Origin: an uncultured Fibrobacter sp.
GTDB lineage: Bacteria > Fibrobacterota > Fibrobacteria > Fibrobacterales > Fibrobacteraceae
Assembly: GCA_947165045.1 (NCBI GenBank)
Contig: CAMUYW010000001.1
Coordinates: 62,001 to 126,000, forward strand
DNA length: 64,000 bases
Reading direction: 5' to 3'
The translations under genes were made by a program, and so were the position numbers. Below the pieces are notes generated by a model. It ran no database searches, was not told the origin of the DNA, and was given only the letters and a program-made list of their open reading frames with translations. How positions within the stretch are numbered: the first letter of the stretch is position 1; every line of letters begins with the position of its first letter. Of this stretch, positions 49,827 through 60,200 are shown one piece after another.

Positions 49827-52800
49827 ATGATAAAGAAGGATACGAACCAACAATCATGGATTGAAAAAAGCAACGCCATCATCGAATCTATGGCGGACGA
49901 ATTTGATTGCGTCTGCTATGTGGATTTGAATAAAGATCCCGAAGATGATGATGTTGAAATTTTTCATGCAAGCCAGTTCCTTGTGGCTCGTGTCCCTGCG
50001 CTTCGCAATGAGCGTAATCTTCGCAAACGCTTAAGTCTCATATGCAATAATTTTGTTTGTGAAGATGACCGTGAATTTTTTTGTAAAAATACGCGTCGCG
50101 AAGTTATCGTTGAAAATCTCGAAAAGAATTCTCAGTATTTAGTTCCGTTTAAGTGCAATCTTGATGACGCTGAAGTTTATTTCCAGATGGGCTTCTTCGC
50201 TGATCGAAATGCGGATAAGACACTTAAAGGATTTGTCTTGAGATTGCGCAATGTCGACCGAGACATTCGTTCGAAGCAGCGTTACGAACTTGAACGCCAC
50301 CTTAATGAAAGCATCATCATGAAATTTGGCGAACAGGTGGAATCGGTGTTCGTTTTTAATCCTGTGAGGAAAACGTTCAGAACGCTTTATTGCAAGGAAG
50401 AACTCAAGGGACTTTTTCCGGCCAGTGGTAAACTTGATGGCGCAAGAAGCGTAGTTGCTTTAGATATTGTTCATCCGGCAGATCGCCAGGCCTTGTTGAA
50501 AGGTCTTGAAATGGACAATATCCTTAATCGCCTTTCTAAAGAACATAGCTTCCGCTACTTGTTTCGCGATATAGCTTTGGGATATGCTCGCTGGTACGAA
50601 GTTCGTGTCATGCGTTTTGACATTGGCGAAGAAAATGAATTCTTGGTTGGCTTTGTCAACAAAAATGAAGCGATTATCAATAAGAAAATCAATGAAAAAG
50701 TTCGTGACGAATTTGCCGGTATTTATCTCATTAACCTAGAAGAAAAAATAATACAGGTTATTCGTAAATCCAAGTTCTATAGCAGCTATCCGTCTAAAAG
50801 TGTTTTTAATTTCAATGATGGCTTAAAAGCTGCTTTGTCTGTAGTTCATGAAGATTCTCGTGAAGAATGGAAAAAATTAGGTGATGTTGAATACCTGAAA
50901 CAGGTGTTTGCGCGCGAGGATAGCCGCGAATTAATATACAAGCACTTGGATGAGAACGGCTCTTATTTTTGGTGCCGTAGCGTTTTTAGAGTCCTTGATC
51001 GAGATGATGGCGTTCCTGTAACGCTTGTGATGACCAATACGGTCGTGGATAGGGACCAGTCCGAACGACTTGGGTTGAACGAAAAATTGGCCCGCCAAAA
51101 GAGGAAACTGGAACAGAACCTTTCGATTATTGACGTGATGGCTTCGGAATATTCATCGGTCTTTTACATTGACCTTTTGACGGGGGATGTGACTCCGTAT
51201 TCCATGAATGAAATGTCGGAGCGTTATTATGGCGCTATGATTAGAAGTGGCGCTAAGTATGATGATGCATTTTCGAAATTTGTAAATGACTTTGTTTATG
51301 ATGCCGATAAGCAGAGAATGCTTGAGGCTGGTAATGTTGAAAATATCAAGGCTTTCCTTAGCAAGAATAAAACTTGTGTAACGCTTTTCCGCTCAACAAT
51401 TTCTGGGCAAATGCGTTATAGCGAAATGAAATATGTCAAAGTGGGCGCTGAAGACGAGAACCCTACAGCGATGGTGGTTGCTTTTGCCAATCGCGATGAA
51501 GAGGTGGGTGCGCGCTTTGTTTACGAAAAAATCATGGCAGAATACGAGGCGATTCTTCTTTGCGATTTGTCTAACGATTCTGTTCGTGAAATTTTGCCGG
51601 CGAGAACCATTGACTTTGGCGATGAAGTTCAAAGGCGTTCCTGTTCTTATCGCGCTTATCGGATGTTCCATGTTGTTGATGATGAATACAAGGACGAATG
51701 GCTTCGTTTAGCAAGTCCGCAATATATTCAGAAATTGCTGGCTCATGATGATCGCCGTGAATTGCTCTTTAAAGCATCTTGCTTAAAAAATCCGTGGCTG
51801 AGTTTTATGATGCAAGTCGTTGAACGCAGAGATGGTGTTGCAACGCTGATTATTTTGACGGTTGCTGCGGTTGATAAGGCTCGTGCAGAAAAGATCCAAT
51901 TGAATAAAATGATTGCGGAACAGAAAGAAGAGCTGGAACGTAATATTTCCATTATTGAAGCGCTCTCTGCTGAATATACGTCGGTCTACTACATCAATCT
52001 CGATACGGAAGAAATTACGCCGTATTCCATGAACAAGACGACCGCGAACTCGTTCGGTGAAACCTTCAAGCGAAACGTCAAGTATTCATCGGCATATTCT
52101 GTTTATGTCGATAAGTTTGTGAGTGGAATTTACAAGAATCGCATGCTCCAAGCGGGTTCCATCAAGAATATCCGTGAACAACTTGCCAATCGCAAAAGCT
52201 TTAATACCATGTATGTGAACTTTCTCAATCGCTATTGTGAGATGAAGTTCGTGAAAGTCGGTGATTCGGAACATCCTGAATTTGTGGCCCTTGGTTTTGC
52301 GGATAAGGATGATGTTTTGCGTAAGGAAATCCAGCAACAGGCCGTGATTCAGGGACTTGCCGAAGACTTTGACTTGGTGTGCTATATTGATGCGGTGTCC
52401 ATGCGAGAAAATGTTTACCGTTGTACGGATCTTTTCCCGCGTTTATTGCCAGAGTGGCTTAGAATCAAGGGCTTCAATGAACGTCTTGGCTGTATTGCTG
52501 AAAGATTCGTATGTAAAGATGATCGCGAAGGGTTCTTGAAGTCTACGCGTAAAGATGTTATTCTTGAAAATCTTAGAAATAAAAACGCGTACTATGTGAA
52601 TTTTAAGGCCGATGTCTTTGGGCATGTGGAATATTGGCAAGTTAAATTTGTGTTGACAGCGACAAATCCTGTGCAGATTGTCGCAGGTTTCCATAGTGTT
52701 GACGAAGAAACGCGCAAGCAAAAGAAAGACCAGGAAGCATTGGAATTGGCCTTGCAAATGGCTAATTCTGCAAGCCGTGCAAAGACGACGTTCCTCAACA

Positions 52801-54320
52801 ACATGAGCCATGATATCCGTACGCCGATGAATGCTATTATCGGGTTTACGGGGCTTGCTGCAGAGCATATAGACAACAAAGAACAGGTCGCCGATTATCT
52901 CTCCAAAATTGGGCAATCTTCGGAGCACTTGCTTGCTTTGATCAATGACGTTCTCGATATGAGCCGCATTGAATCGGGCAAGATGAATATTTGCAACCGC
53001 CCAGAAAGTCTTTCGGATGTTATTCACACGTTAAAGGGTATTGTCCTTTCGGATGTGCGTTCTCGACAGCAGCAGTTTGTTATTGAACTAGAAGACGTTT
53101 GCAACGAAAAGATTTTATGCGACAAGTTGCGCTTGAATCAGGTGCTGTTGAATGTCGTGTCCAATGCGATTAAGTACACGCCGGAAAAAGGTGCTGTATC
53201 GATGAACATCAAGGAAATGCCGGCAGAACCGGGTTATGGCATTTATGAATTCCTGGTGAAAGATAATGGCATTGGTATGAGCGAGGATTTCTTGGGACAA
53301 ATTTTTGCTCCGTTTACTCGAGTCAATTCGTCGACGGTGAGCGGTATTCAGGGGACAGGCCTTGGCATGTCCATTACGAAGAATATCGTGGATATGATGG
53401 GTGGCACGATCAAGATTTCTAGCCAAGAACATGTGGGGACAGAAGTCCTCATGACTTTCAAGTTTAAACTTAGTGAATCGGCCGCTCATAGTGAACGTGG
53501 TAAGTTTAGTGGAACCCATTGCTTGCTTGTGAACGATTGCCGGAATGCTTGCAAGACCGTTGTGGATTCTTTGACGAGGGAAAACTTGCGCTTTGACATG
53601 TGCGTGTCGGGCGAAGAAGCGCTTGCTTGCATTGAAAAGTCTCGTTTGGAAAATGATGATTATAGCTTGATTTTAATTGACTGGAATATGCCCGAGATGA
53701 AGGGTATCCAGATAACGCGCCAAATCCGTAAGATTGTGGGTACGGCAAAGCCAATTGTTGTACTCACGTCTTACGATTGGATTGATATTGAAAAAGAGGC
53801 GCTTGATGCTGGTGTGACATCGTTCTTTGCGAAGCCTTTATTCCCATCGGATTTGCAACATCTTTTGTTGAAATTCTGTGGTGGTTCTCCTGATTTGAAA
53901 CTTGTTGAGACACGTTCACTTAAACCGAAAAAGTTTGATTTTACGGGCCGAAAAGTGATGCTTGTCGAAGACAATGTCCTTAATCGAGAAATTTCTACGG
54001 AAATTCTAGAAGATCGTGGTATTGAAGTTACTGCGATGGAAAGCGGCAACCTTGCTGTGGAAAAACTCAAGTATTCATCTGTCCTGTATGATGCCATTTT
54101 GATGGATATTCAGATGCCGGGAATAGATGGCTATGAGGCGACGCGTCAGATTCGTAAGTTGAAAAATAAGGATATCGCAAATATCCCAATTATTGCCATG
54201 ACGGCAAATGCGTTTGAAGAAGATAAACGAGCTGCAATGGAAGCTGGCATGAACGATCATGTCGCAAAGCCCGTGAATGTTGACGTGCTCTGTGCAACTC
54301 TTGCGAAATACTTTCACTAA
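49827..54320 (+). CDS. Soluble hybrid histidine kinase with seven PAS-like sensor units and two receiver domains
   Basis: The protein has 1497 residues and no membrane helix. Residues ~12-960 contain seven PAS-like units of ~120-140 residues. Units 1 and 7 resemble each other ('DEFDCVCYVDL' / 'EDFDLVCYIDA', 'VCEDDREF' / 'VCKDDREG'). Units 3-4 and 5-6 are a tandem copy: 'HEDSREEWKKLGDVEYLKQVFAREDSREL' versus 'DDEYKDEWLRLASPQYIQKLLAHDDRREL', and shared 'TPYSMN' and 'EMKYVKVG'/'EMKFVKVG'. Then the HisKA box 'NNMSHDIRTPMNAIIGF' (~990), ATPase motifs 'NVVSNAIKYTP', 'DNGIGM' and 'GTGLGMSI', receiver 1 (~1230-1350, acceptor in 'LILIDWNMPEM', but 'VNDC' where two acids are usual) and receiver 2 (~1373-1495, 'VEDNVLNRE', 'ILMDIQMPG', 'VAKPVN'). 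No output domain is fused; the partner is unknown. Confidence 0.95.
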   Translation: MIKKDTNQQSWIEKSNAIIESMADEFDCVCYVDLNKDPEDDDVEIFHASQFLVARVPALRNERNLRKRLSLICNNFVCEDDREFFCKNTRREVIVENLEKNSQYLVPFKCNLDDAEVYFQMGFFADRNADKTLKGFVLRLRNVDRDIRSKQRYELERHLNESIIMKFGEQVESVFVFNPVRKTFRTLYCKEELKGLFPASGKLDGARSVVALDIVHPADRQALLKGLEMDNILNRLSKEHSFRYLFRDIALGYARWYEVRVMRFDIGEENEFLVGFVNKNEAIINKKINEKVRDEFAGIYLINLEEKIIQVIRKSKFYSSYPSKSVFNFNDGLKAALSVVHEDSREEWKKLGDVEYLKQVFAREDSRELIYKHLDENGSYFWCRSVFRVLDRDDGVPVTLVMTNTVVDRDQSERLGLNEKLARQKRKLEQNLSIIDVMASEYSSVFYIDLLTGDVTPYSMNEMSERYYGAMIRSGAKYDDAFSKFVNDFVYDADKQRMLEAGNVENIKAFLSKNKTCVTLFRSTISGQMRYSEMKYVKVGAEDENPTAMVVAFANRDEEVGARFVYEKIMAEYEAILLCDLSNDSVREILPARTIDFGDEVQRRSCSYRAYRMFHVVDDEYKDEWLRLASPQYIQKLLAHDDRRELLFKASCLKNPWLSFMMQVVERRDGVATLIILTVAAVDKARAEKIQLNKMIAEQKEELERNISIIEALSAEYTSVYYINLDTEEITPYSMNKTTANSFGETFKRNVKYSSAYSVYVDKFVSGIYKNRMLQAGSIKNIREQLANRKSFNTMYVNFLNRYCEMKFVKVGDSEHPEFVALGFADKDDVLRKEIQQQAVIQGLAEDFDLVCYIDAVSMRENVYRCTDLFPRLLPEWLRIKGFNERLGCIAERFVCKDDREGFLKSTRKDVILENLRNKNAYYVNFKADVFGHVEYWQVKFVLTATNPVQIVAGFHSVDEETRKQKKDQEALELALQMANSASRAKTTFLNNMSHDIRTPMNAIIGFTGLAAEHIDNKEQVADYLSKIGQSSEHLLALINDVLDMSRIESGKMNICNRPESLSDVIHTLKGIVLSDVRSRQQQFVIELEDVCNEKILCDKLRLNQVLLNVVSNAIKYTPEKGAVSMNIKEMPAEPGYGIYEFLVKDNGIGMSEDFLGQIFAPFTRVNSSTVSGIQGTGLGMSITKNIVDMMGGTIKISSQEHVGTEVLMTFKFKLSESAAHSERGKFSGTHCLLVNDCRNACKTVVDSLTRENLRFDMCVSGEEALACIEKSRLENDDYSLILIDWNMPEMKGIQITRQIRKIVGTAKPIVVLTSYDWIDIEKEALDAGVTSFFAKPLFPSDLQHLLLKFCGGSPDLKLVETRSLKPKKFDFTGRKVMLVEDNVLNREISTEILEDRGIEVTAMESGNLAVEKLKYSSVLYDAILMDIQMPGIDGYEATRQIRKLKNKDIANIPIIAMTANAFEEDKRAAMEAGMNDHVAKPVNVDVLCATLAKYFH

Positions 54321-54664
54321 AGTTTTTGAACGCCGTTGTCGAATTCAACGGTGAACCATTTTTCTTCGATGACTTCGTAATCGGAGCCGCCGTTGAAAAC
54401 ATTGGCGTTGCCGTAAACTTCGTAACCTTTACGCATGGATACTTTGCAAGCGAATTTTTCGGAAAGGAGTTTGCAAACGGCGGAAACGTCGGCTTCGGGG
54501 ATGTTTTGACTCTCGGCGATGCCGCGAAGATTTACGCCGATGCAGTCGCTGAATTTACGGAGTGAAAACTTGTAGCCTTTGTACGTAAAATCGGAATCTA
54601 CGTTCACGGCAAGCGTATCTGCGTTGCAAAAAATAGAACCTATGACACTGTATTCGTAATCCAT
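54317..54664 (-). CDS. Hypothetical protein, 115 aa
   Basis: I do not recognise this soluble protein. Sequence features: 'MDYEYSVIGSIFCNADTLAVNVDSDFTYKGYKFSLRKF' in pieces, with strands at both ends and helices in the middle ('AESQNIPEADVSAVCKLLSEKF'), then 'KGYEVYGNANVFNGGSDYEVIEEKWFTVEF'. No signal peptide. The last four bases overlap the end of the hybrid kinase gene tail-to-tail. An opposite-strand ORF (54326-54565) exists, but it has a poorer composition and lies wholly within this gene. Divergent from rmuC with ~108 bases between. Confidence 0.75.
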   Translation of the reverse strand: MDYEYSVIGSIFCNADTLAVNVDSDFTYKGYKFSLRKFSDCIGVNLRGIAESQNIPEADVSAVCKLLSEKFACKVSMRKGYEVYGNANVFNGGSDYEVIEEKWFTVEFDNGVQKL

Positions 54665-54752
54665 TGCGATAAAGATAGATAATTGTTGGACCTGTCAGCC
54701 GATAAAATTTTGCAAACTGTGCAAAATGACATAATTAGACATTAACTATTTA

Positions 54753-54761
54753 TATATTTGG
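54753..54761 (+). promoter_or_regulatory. Candidate -10 box TATATTTGG before rmuC
   Basis: TATATTTGG lies 11 bases before the rmuC start, with a GAGG ribosome site between. TAGACA upstream is too close to be a -35. Confidence 0.35.
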
Positions 54762-54772
54762 ATTGAGGTATA

Positions 54773-55909
54773 ATGATGGATATGACTTCTTTGATTGTTG
54801 CTACGGTTGCTGTTGTTGCTTTTGCGATTGGTTCTTTGGTGGGGGCGCTTGTGGCGCACAAAATGGCTCGCTCAGTCCATGCGGATCGCGAGGCGCTTTT
54901 TAATGCGGAACTTTCTGCGATGAAGTCGCAATTCGAGGCCGTTTCTGCACGCTTGCTCAAAGAACGCAGTGAAGAATTTAAAGGTGAAAATCGTGAGCAC
55001 ATGGAAACGTTTACAAAGCCTTTGCTCAAAGAGCTGGATAGCATGCGCGAAATGCTTGGGCGTGCAAAGGAAGGCAATGACAAGAATATTGCGGAACTGA
55101 ATGGTGCCATCAAGACGATGGTAGAACAATCTCGAAAGTTGGGGATTGATGCTGAAAATCTTGCGGATGCGCTCAAGAATCGTGGTAAAGTGCAGGGCGA
55201 TTGGGGCGAAGTGGTTCTCTCGAATATTTTAAGCGATAGTGGCTTGCGCGAAAATCTGGAATACTTTACGCAAAAAAGTTATACGGACGAAAATGGACGT
55301 GAATTGCGCCCCGATGTGGTCGTGAAATGTTCCGATGGATCGAATGTGATTGTGGATTCGAAAGTTTCGCTTACGGCTTATACGGATTACGTTTCTGCAG
55401 AAAATGATGAAGCGCGTGAGGCTGCTTGCAAGGAAAATTTGGCAAGTATCGTAAAGCATGTGGATGAACTTGCCGATAAGAATTATCCGAAGGTTGTGCC
55501 GCATGCGGTGCCGTATGTGCTCATGTTTGTGCCGAATGAAGGTAGCTACATTTTAGCGGTAAATAAGGACCCTGCAATTGCGCAAAAGGCGTATCGCAAG
55601 GGAGTACTGATTATCAATCCGACGAATTTGATGTTGGCGTTGAATTTGATTTTGCTGACGTGGCAAAATACGCGGCAGGAAGAAAATTGCGTGAACATCA
55701 TGAAAACGGCAGAAGGTCTTTATGAAAAATTCTGCGGATTTACGGATAACTTTGTGAAAGTGGGCCGCCAATTGAATGTAGCGCAAACGACTTATGCAGA
55801 TGCGCTTGCTCAGTTGAAGGATGGCAAGGGCAATATTCTTAGCCGCTTTGAAACCATGAAACAACTTGGAATTACAACCACCAAGACCATGAACGAAAAG
55901 TTGAAATAA
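54773..55909 (+). CDS. rmuC: RmuC-family DNA recombination protein
   Basis: The protein has 378 residues and starts at ATG 54773 after a GAGG ribosome site. An N-terminal membrane helix (SLIVATVAVVAFAIGSLVGALVA) is followed by a coiled coil (~30-130: 'AELSAMKSQFEAVSARLLKERSEEFKGEN'). The RmuC domain has 'GKVQGDWGEVVLSNILSDSGLRENLEYFTQ', 'RPDVVVKCSDGSNVIVDSKVSLTAYTDYV' and 'YVLMFVPNEGSYILAVNKDPAIAQKAYRKGVLIINPTNLMLALN' in pieces, typical of the nuclease-like fold with the D...D-K signature. RmuC restrains inversions at short inverted repeats in E. coli. It sits directly upstream of sbcD and sbcC, which act on hairpins, so a DNA-hairpin/recombination cluster is likely. Confidence 0.95.
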   Translation: MMDMTSLIVATVAVVAFAIGSLVGALVAHKMARSVHADREALFNAELSAMKSQFEAVSARLLKERSEEFKGENREHMETFTKPLLKELDSMREMLGRAKEGNDKNIAELNGAIKTMVEQSRKLGIDAENLADALKNRGKVQGDWGEVVLSNILSDSGLRENLEYFTQKSYTDENGRELRPDVVVKCSDGSNVIVDSKVSLTAYTDYVSAENDEAREAACKENLASIVKHVDELADKNYPKVVPHAVPYVLMFVPNEGSYILAVNKDPAIAQKAYRKGVLIINPTNLMLALNLILLTWQNTRQEENCVNIMKTAEGLYEKFCGFTDNFVKVGRQLNVAQTTYADALAQLKDGKGNILSRFETMKQLGITTTKTMNEKLK

Positions 55910-55942
55910 TTTTATTTTTACTACGAATAGAGGCGCTCCATA

Positions 55943-57295
55943 ATGAAGTTTATCCATACCGCAGACTGGCATCTTGGCAATACAATGCACGATATTGATC
56001 GCACGCGAGAAACGGGTGCGTTTTTAGAATGGCTGAAATCGGAAATTGAAAAGGTTGGTGCTCAGGCGCTTGTCATTGCGGGAGATGTCTTCGATGTGGT
56101 GAATCCTTCGAATATTGCAAAGACTCAGTATTACAAGTTTTTGGCTTCGCTTTTAAAGACGAATTGCTCTAATGTTATTGTTGTCGGCGGCAATCATGAT
56201 TCTGGAACGCTTTTGGATGCGCCTGCGGGCATTCTTGATGCTTTAAACATTAAAGTGGTTGGTTCCATCAACAATCGCAAAGTTGATGATTTGATCATTG
56301 AATTGAAAGATGCTCAAGGTGACGCAATTGGCATTTGCTGTGCTTTGCCGTTCATGCGCGATTTGGAATTGGAACAGTTCTACAAAAATTCAGAAAAGTC
56401 TGTTGATGGTGGAAATGCGAATGCCTCTGACAGTGATTTGCTAAAGCGCCTTTATGCGGATGTGTACCGCCGTGCCGTTGAATTACGTGGAAACCGCACC
56501 ATTCCCATCATTGCGACGGGGCATTTGTATGCATCGAACCTTTCGGGCCGCGATGCAGAAATTTCTGACGTGCGCGCGGGACTCGATAACGTTACTGAAA
56601 ATGCAAATACGCTTGCCGGCGAAAATGCCGCGGTATCCGAAACTTCCGTTGACGATGGTGTTCGCGAAGTTGTAGGAACGCTTGGCAATGTTGATGTTTC
56701 TACGTTCCCAAGTGAACTTGATTACGTTGCGCTTGGGCATATTCACTATACGTCCATGGTCGCCAAGAATCCGAAAGTGCGCTATTCCGGTTCTCCGTTC
56801 GTGATGGGCTTTGACGAAGCGAATTGCAAACGCTATGTGCTTGCGGTTGATGTGGAGCAAGGTGATGCTCCGTCTGTCGAAAAAATTGAAGTTCCGAAAG
56901 CCGTTCGCTTTGAACAGTTCAAAGGTGATGTCGAAACGCTCAAGCAAAAATTGCGCAACTTAGAAAAAGAGTTGATTGCAAAACCGATGGAAACGTATGT
57001 CGATTTACTTTTGACGTCGGGCGAATTTGTGAGCTTGAATGATGCGTTGGAAGCAGAAGAATCGGGCAAGCATTTTGTGGTCAAGCGCCACCGCATTTCG
57101 CGAGATGTTTTGCGTGGGGTTGCGAGCTTTGATGATTGCGTGGAATCGACAAAGCAATACACTAAAGAAGATTACTTTAGAATGTTGATTGCTTCGAATC
57201 TTCAGGAAAATGATGAATCCGATGCTGTGAAAAATCATTACGATAAGTTTATTAGTTTGTTTAATGAAGCGGTAAGCAAAGCGCACGAAGGGTAG
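55943..57295 (+). CDS. sbcD: Exonuclease SbcD subunit
   Basis: Mre11-like nuclease of the SbcCD complex that cuts DNA hairpins and protein-blocked ends. The protein has 450 residues. Phosphoesterase motifs: 'FIHTADWHLGN', 'VIAGDVFDVVNPS', 'VVGGNHDSGTLLDAP', 'IATGHLYAS' and 'VALGHIHYTS'. The C-terminal part (~300-450) is the capping and SbcC-binding region. It ends 4 bases before sbcC. The insert after 'GHLYASNLSGRDAEIS' is Asn/Ala/Val-rich and longer than usual, with the odd 'AGLDNVTENANTLAGENAAVSE' segment, whose role is unknown. Confidence 0.95.
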   Translation: MKFIHTADWHLGNTMHDIDRTRETGAFLEWLKSEIEKVGAQALVIAGDVFDVVNPSNIAKTQYYKFLASLLKTNCSNVIVVGGNHDSGTLLDAPAGILDALNIKVVGSINNRKVDDLIIELKDAQGDAIGICCALPFMRDLELEQFYKNSEKSVDGGNANASDSDLLKRLYADVYRRAVELRGNRTIPIIATGHLYASNLSGRDAEISDVRAGLDNVTENANTLAGENAAVSETSVDDGVREVVGTLGNVDVSTFPSELDYVALGHIHYTSMVAKNPKVRYSGSPFVMGFDEANCKRYVLAVDVEQGDAPSVEKIEVPKAVRFEQFKGDVETLKQKLRNLEKELIAKPMETYVDLLLTSGEFVSLNDALEAEESGKHFVVKRHRISRDVLRGVASFDDCVESTKQYTKEDYFRMLIASNLQENDESDAVKNHYDKFISLFNEAVSKAHEG

Positions 57296-57299
57296 TAAG

Positions 57300-60200
57300 A
57301 TGAAAATTAAGAAGATTGAATTTTGCAATATCAACTCCCTTGTCGGCGAATGGACTATTGATTTTGAATCTCCGGACTTTGCGAAAAGCGGCATGTTTTG
57401 TATTTCGGGCCCGACTGGTTCTGGAAAAACTTCGATTCTTGATGCGATTTGCCTTGGCTTGTACGGCAAGACGCCGCGTTTGGGCGCTATTGTGGGCGAT
57501 ACGAATGAAGTGATGACCTATGGCGCAAAAAATTGCTATGCAAAAGTGACTTTTGAGTGTGGCGCTACAGTATATTCTGCGCGTTGGGAACAGCATCGAT
57601 CTGCGAGGACGAATAAACTCCAAAAGTATTCTTGGGTGCTAACGAACGAAACTTCGCAAACGGTAGAATCTTCGTTCTCGAAGCAGTCTGAAATTGAAGC
57701 AACGATGACTCGCGTAATTGGCCTTGACTTTGGTCAGTTTACCAAGTCGATGATGCTTGCTCAGGGCGAATTCAACAAGTTCCTAAAGTGTAATGAAAAT
57801 GAACGCGCCGCGATTCTTGAAAAACTCACAGGCGATGGAATCTATAGAAAGATTGCCGTTGCAGTCCATGATTTATACGCTAGTGCCAATAAAGCTGTAG
57901 AAGATATTGAAAGTAAAATTGGCGATGTAAGTTTATTGAGTGATGAAGAGCTTGCTGAATTGAGTGCGAAAATCGCGGACGCAGAGTTGCAAAAGAAAAC
58001 GCTTGCTGAAGAAACGGAACGGCTGCTTTATATTTGCACGTGGTTTGAAAATCTGCATGGCTTTGAAAAGCTTTTGTCAGAATCGAAAAGTCAGTTAGAA
58101 AAAGCGGAAAACGCGCGATCGGAATTTGAACCGAATCGTAAAAAATTGGAGCATGCATTGCATGCGCAAGAAGTCGAATCGTCGTTTGTGGAATTCAAAT
58201 CGATTCTCGATAATCTTGCTCGCATGAAATTACAACTTGATGAGAATAAGAAAAATCTCCCTGCGGCTGCGGAGAATTTTAAGCAGGCATCGGAGAAAAA
58301 TCGCGAGGCTCAAGCTGCTTTTGAAAAGTGCAAGGCGGATTATTTTGCAAGTGAATCTGTGTGGGAACAAGTCTCATCGCTTGATGTCGATATTCGAAAT
58401 GCGCGAGTACAACTGAAAAACGCAAAGGATGCTGTTGCAAAATTTGCAGGCGAATCAGAAGAAGCGCAAAAGAAAATTGATGGTGTGGACAAGCGGATTT
58501 TTGATAATGAGCAGGCGCTAGAAAAAGTTGAAAAGTACATTGCCGAAAATCAGAAAGACGAAGCTATTGATGGCCAAATTTCACTTTTGAAATCGCAGAT
58601 TGCAGAATGGAAAACGGAAAACGAGAATGTATCTGCTGAAGCGCAAAAACTTGAAACGTTAAAAAAGTCTTTGCAAGATCTTGATGCTGATTTCGAAAGG
58701 CAAAAGCTCGATTTGCAAACATTGCAGGAATACTTGGCGCAACATCAAACAGATGCCGAACTTGTAAATGTCCTCCCTGAAATGAGCGGTTTAGCAAACG
58801 ATGCTGAACGCCATCACAAAGAATTTGAACGCTTACAAGGCGAATTTGATTCAAAGCAAAAGCAACTTGAAAATGTTTGTGCGGAAAGTGCGCAAACTCT
58901 TGAAAAGTTGACTGCTTTGCAAAAAGACAAAGAAACGATTATTCAAGAGGATATTCCTGTTGTTGTCGCTGAATTGCGCCGTAACTTGAAACCTGGCGAA
59001 GCTTGCCCTGTCTGCGGATCTCGTGAACACGTTTCTTGTGAGGATGCTACAAAAATTGAAAATGGCGCAGACCGCCTCAATGATTTTGCGGATAAATTGC
59101 GTAAAATCAATGGCGAAATGGAACAAATCCAGCGTACGCTAGATAGCTTTGCTACGCAACAAAAACATTTTGAAGAAGTGTTAGCCGAAAGTGCGCGAAA
59201 GCAAAAAGACGAATCTACAGCAGAAACGTATGCACTCGAACAACTCAACGCAAAACTCGAACCGTGGAAAAAAACTGCAATACTTGAAACAACGCGTGCC
59301 ATCTTGCAAGAACTTTCTGAATTGAAAAATGCATACTTGCAGAAAAAAGAAAAAGCCGATGCTTTGCAGAACGAAGTCAATCATGCTGCGGTGAATCGTG
59401 CAAGCCTTGTTGGTAACGCCAATCTTGCAGAAGAATCCCTTAAGAAATCGCAATCGAAAGTGCAAAAACTCTCGCAAGAAATCGAAACAATTTTTGCAGA
59501 ATGGTTCTCGAACATCCGTATGGAAGATGTTGATGCGTTGCTCGCTGAATTGGAAAAGAAAAATGTTTGGTGGAAAAAAGCACAGGAGAAAAAAACTAAA
59601 GTCGAGAATGACTTGAACATGGACCGCTCCGCGAAAACTCAGCATCAAGAAAATCTTGTGCAAGCCCAAATGCGCCGAGATGATGCGACTGCCAAACAAA
59701 ATGAAATTCAACAAAATCTAGATACGCTCGATGCAAAACGCAAAGAACTCTTTGGCGAAAAATCTGTAGAAGTGGAGCGCAATAAGGCGCGAACTTTACG
59801 CGAAGCTGCGGAAACATTGGCGAATGAAACGCTTCGCAAAGAGCAACAAATGCGCGAAGAAAAAATGTCGCTTGACAATTCCATCGCGGAGCTTGGCTGC
59901 CGCATTGCAGAAACGGAACCGAAACTTGCGCAGTTGCAGGCGAACTTCCTTGAAAACCTTTCCGCTAAAGGCTTTGCGGATGAACAAGAATTTATCGCTG
60001 CAAAACTTCCTGAAGCCGAACGTAAATCGCTCCAGCAATTGCAAAAGAATGTGGATGATAATTTGACAACTGCGCAAACTTCGGTCAAGAATTTTAATGA
60101 CCAGTTGGCGCGACATCTAGAGAAACGCGACTTCGAAGAATCCGAAGAAATTGCAAAGCAAAATCGCGACACGGCGAAAGCGAAACTGAACGAGTGCACT

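Noticed and set aside
54326-54565. Plus-strand ORF of 79 aa overlapping the 54317-54664 gene
   Set aside because: Shorter, wholly inside the minus-strand gene, without ribosome site; the minus-strand frame has the more protein-like composition.
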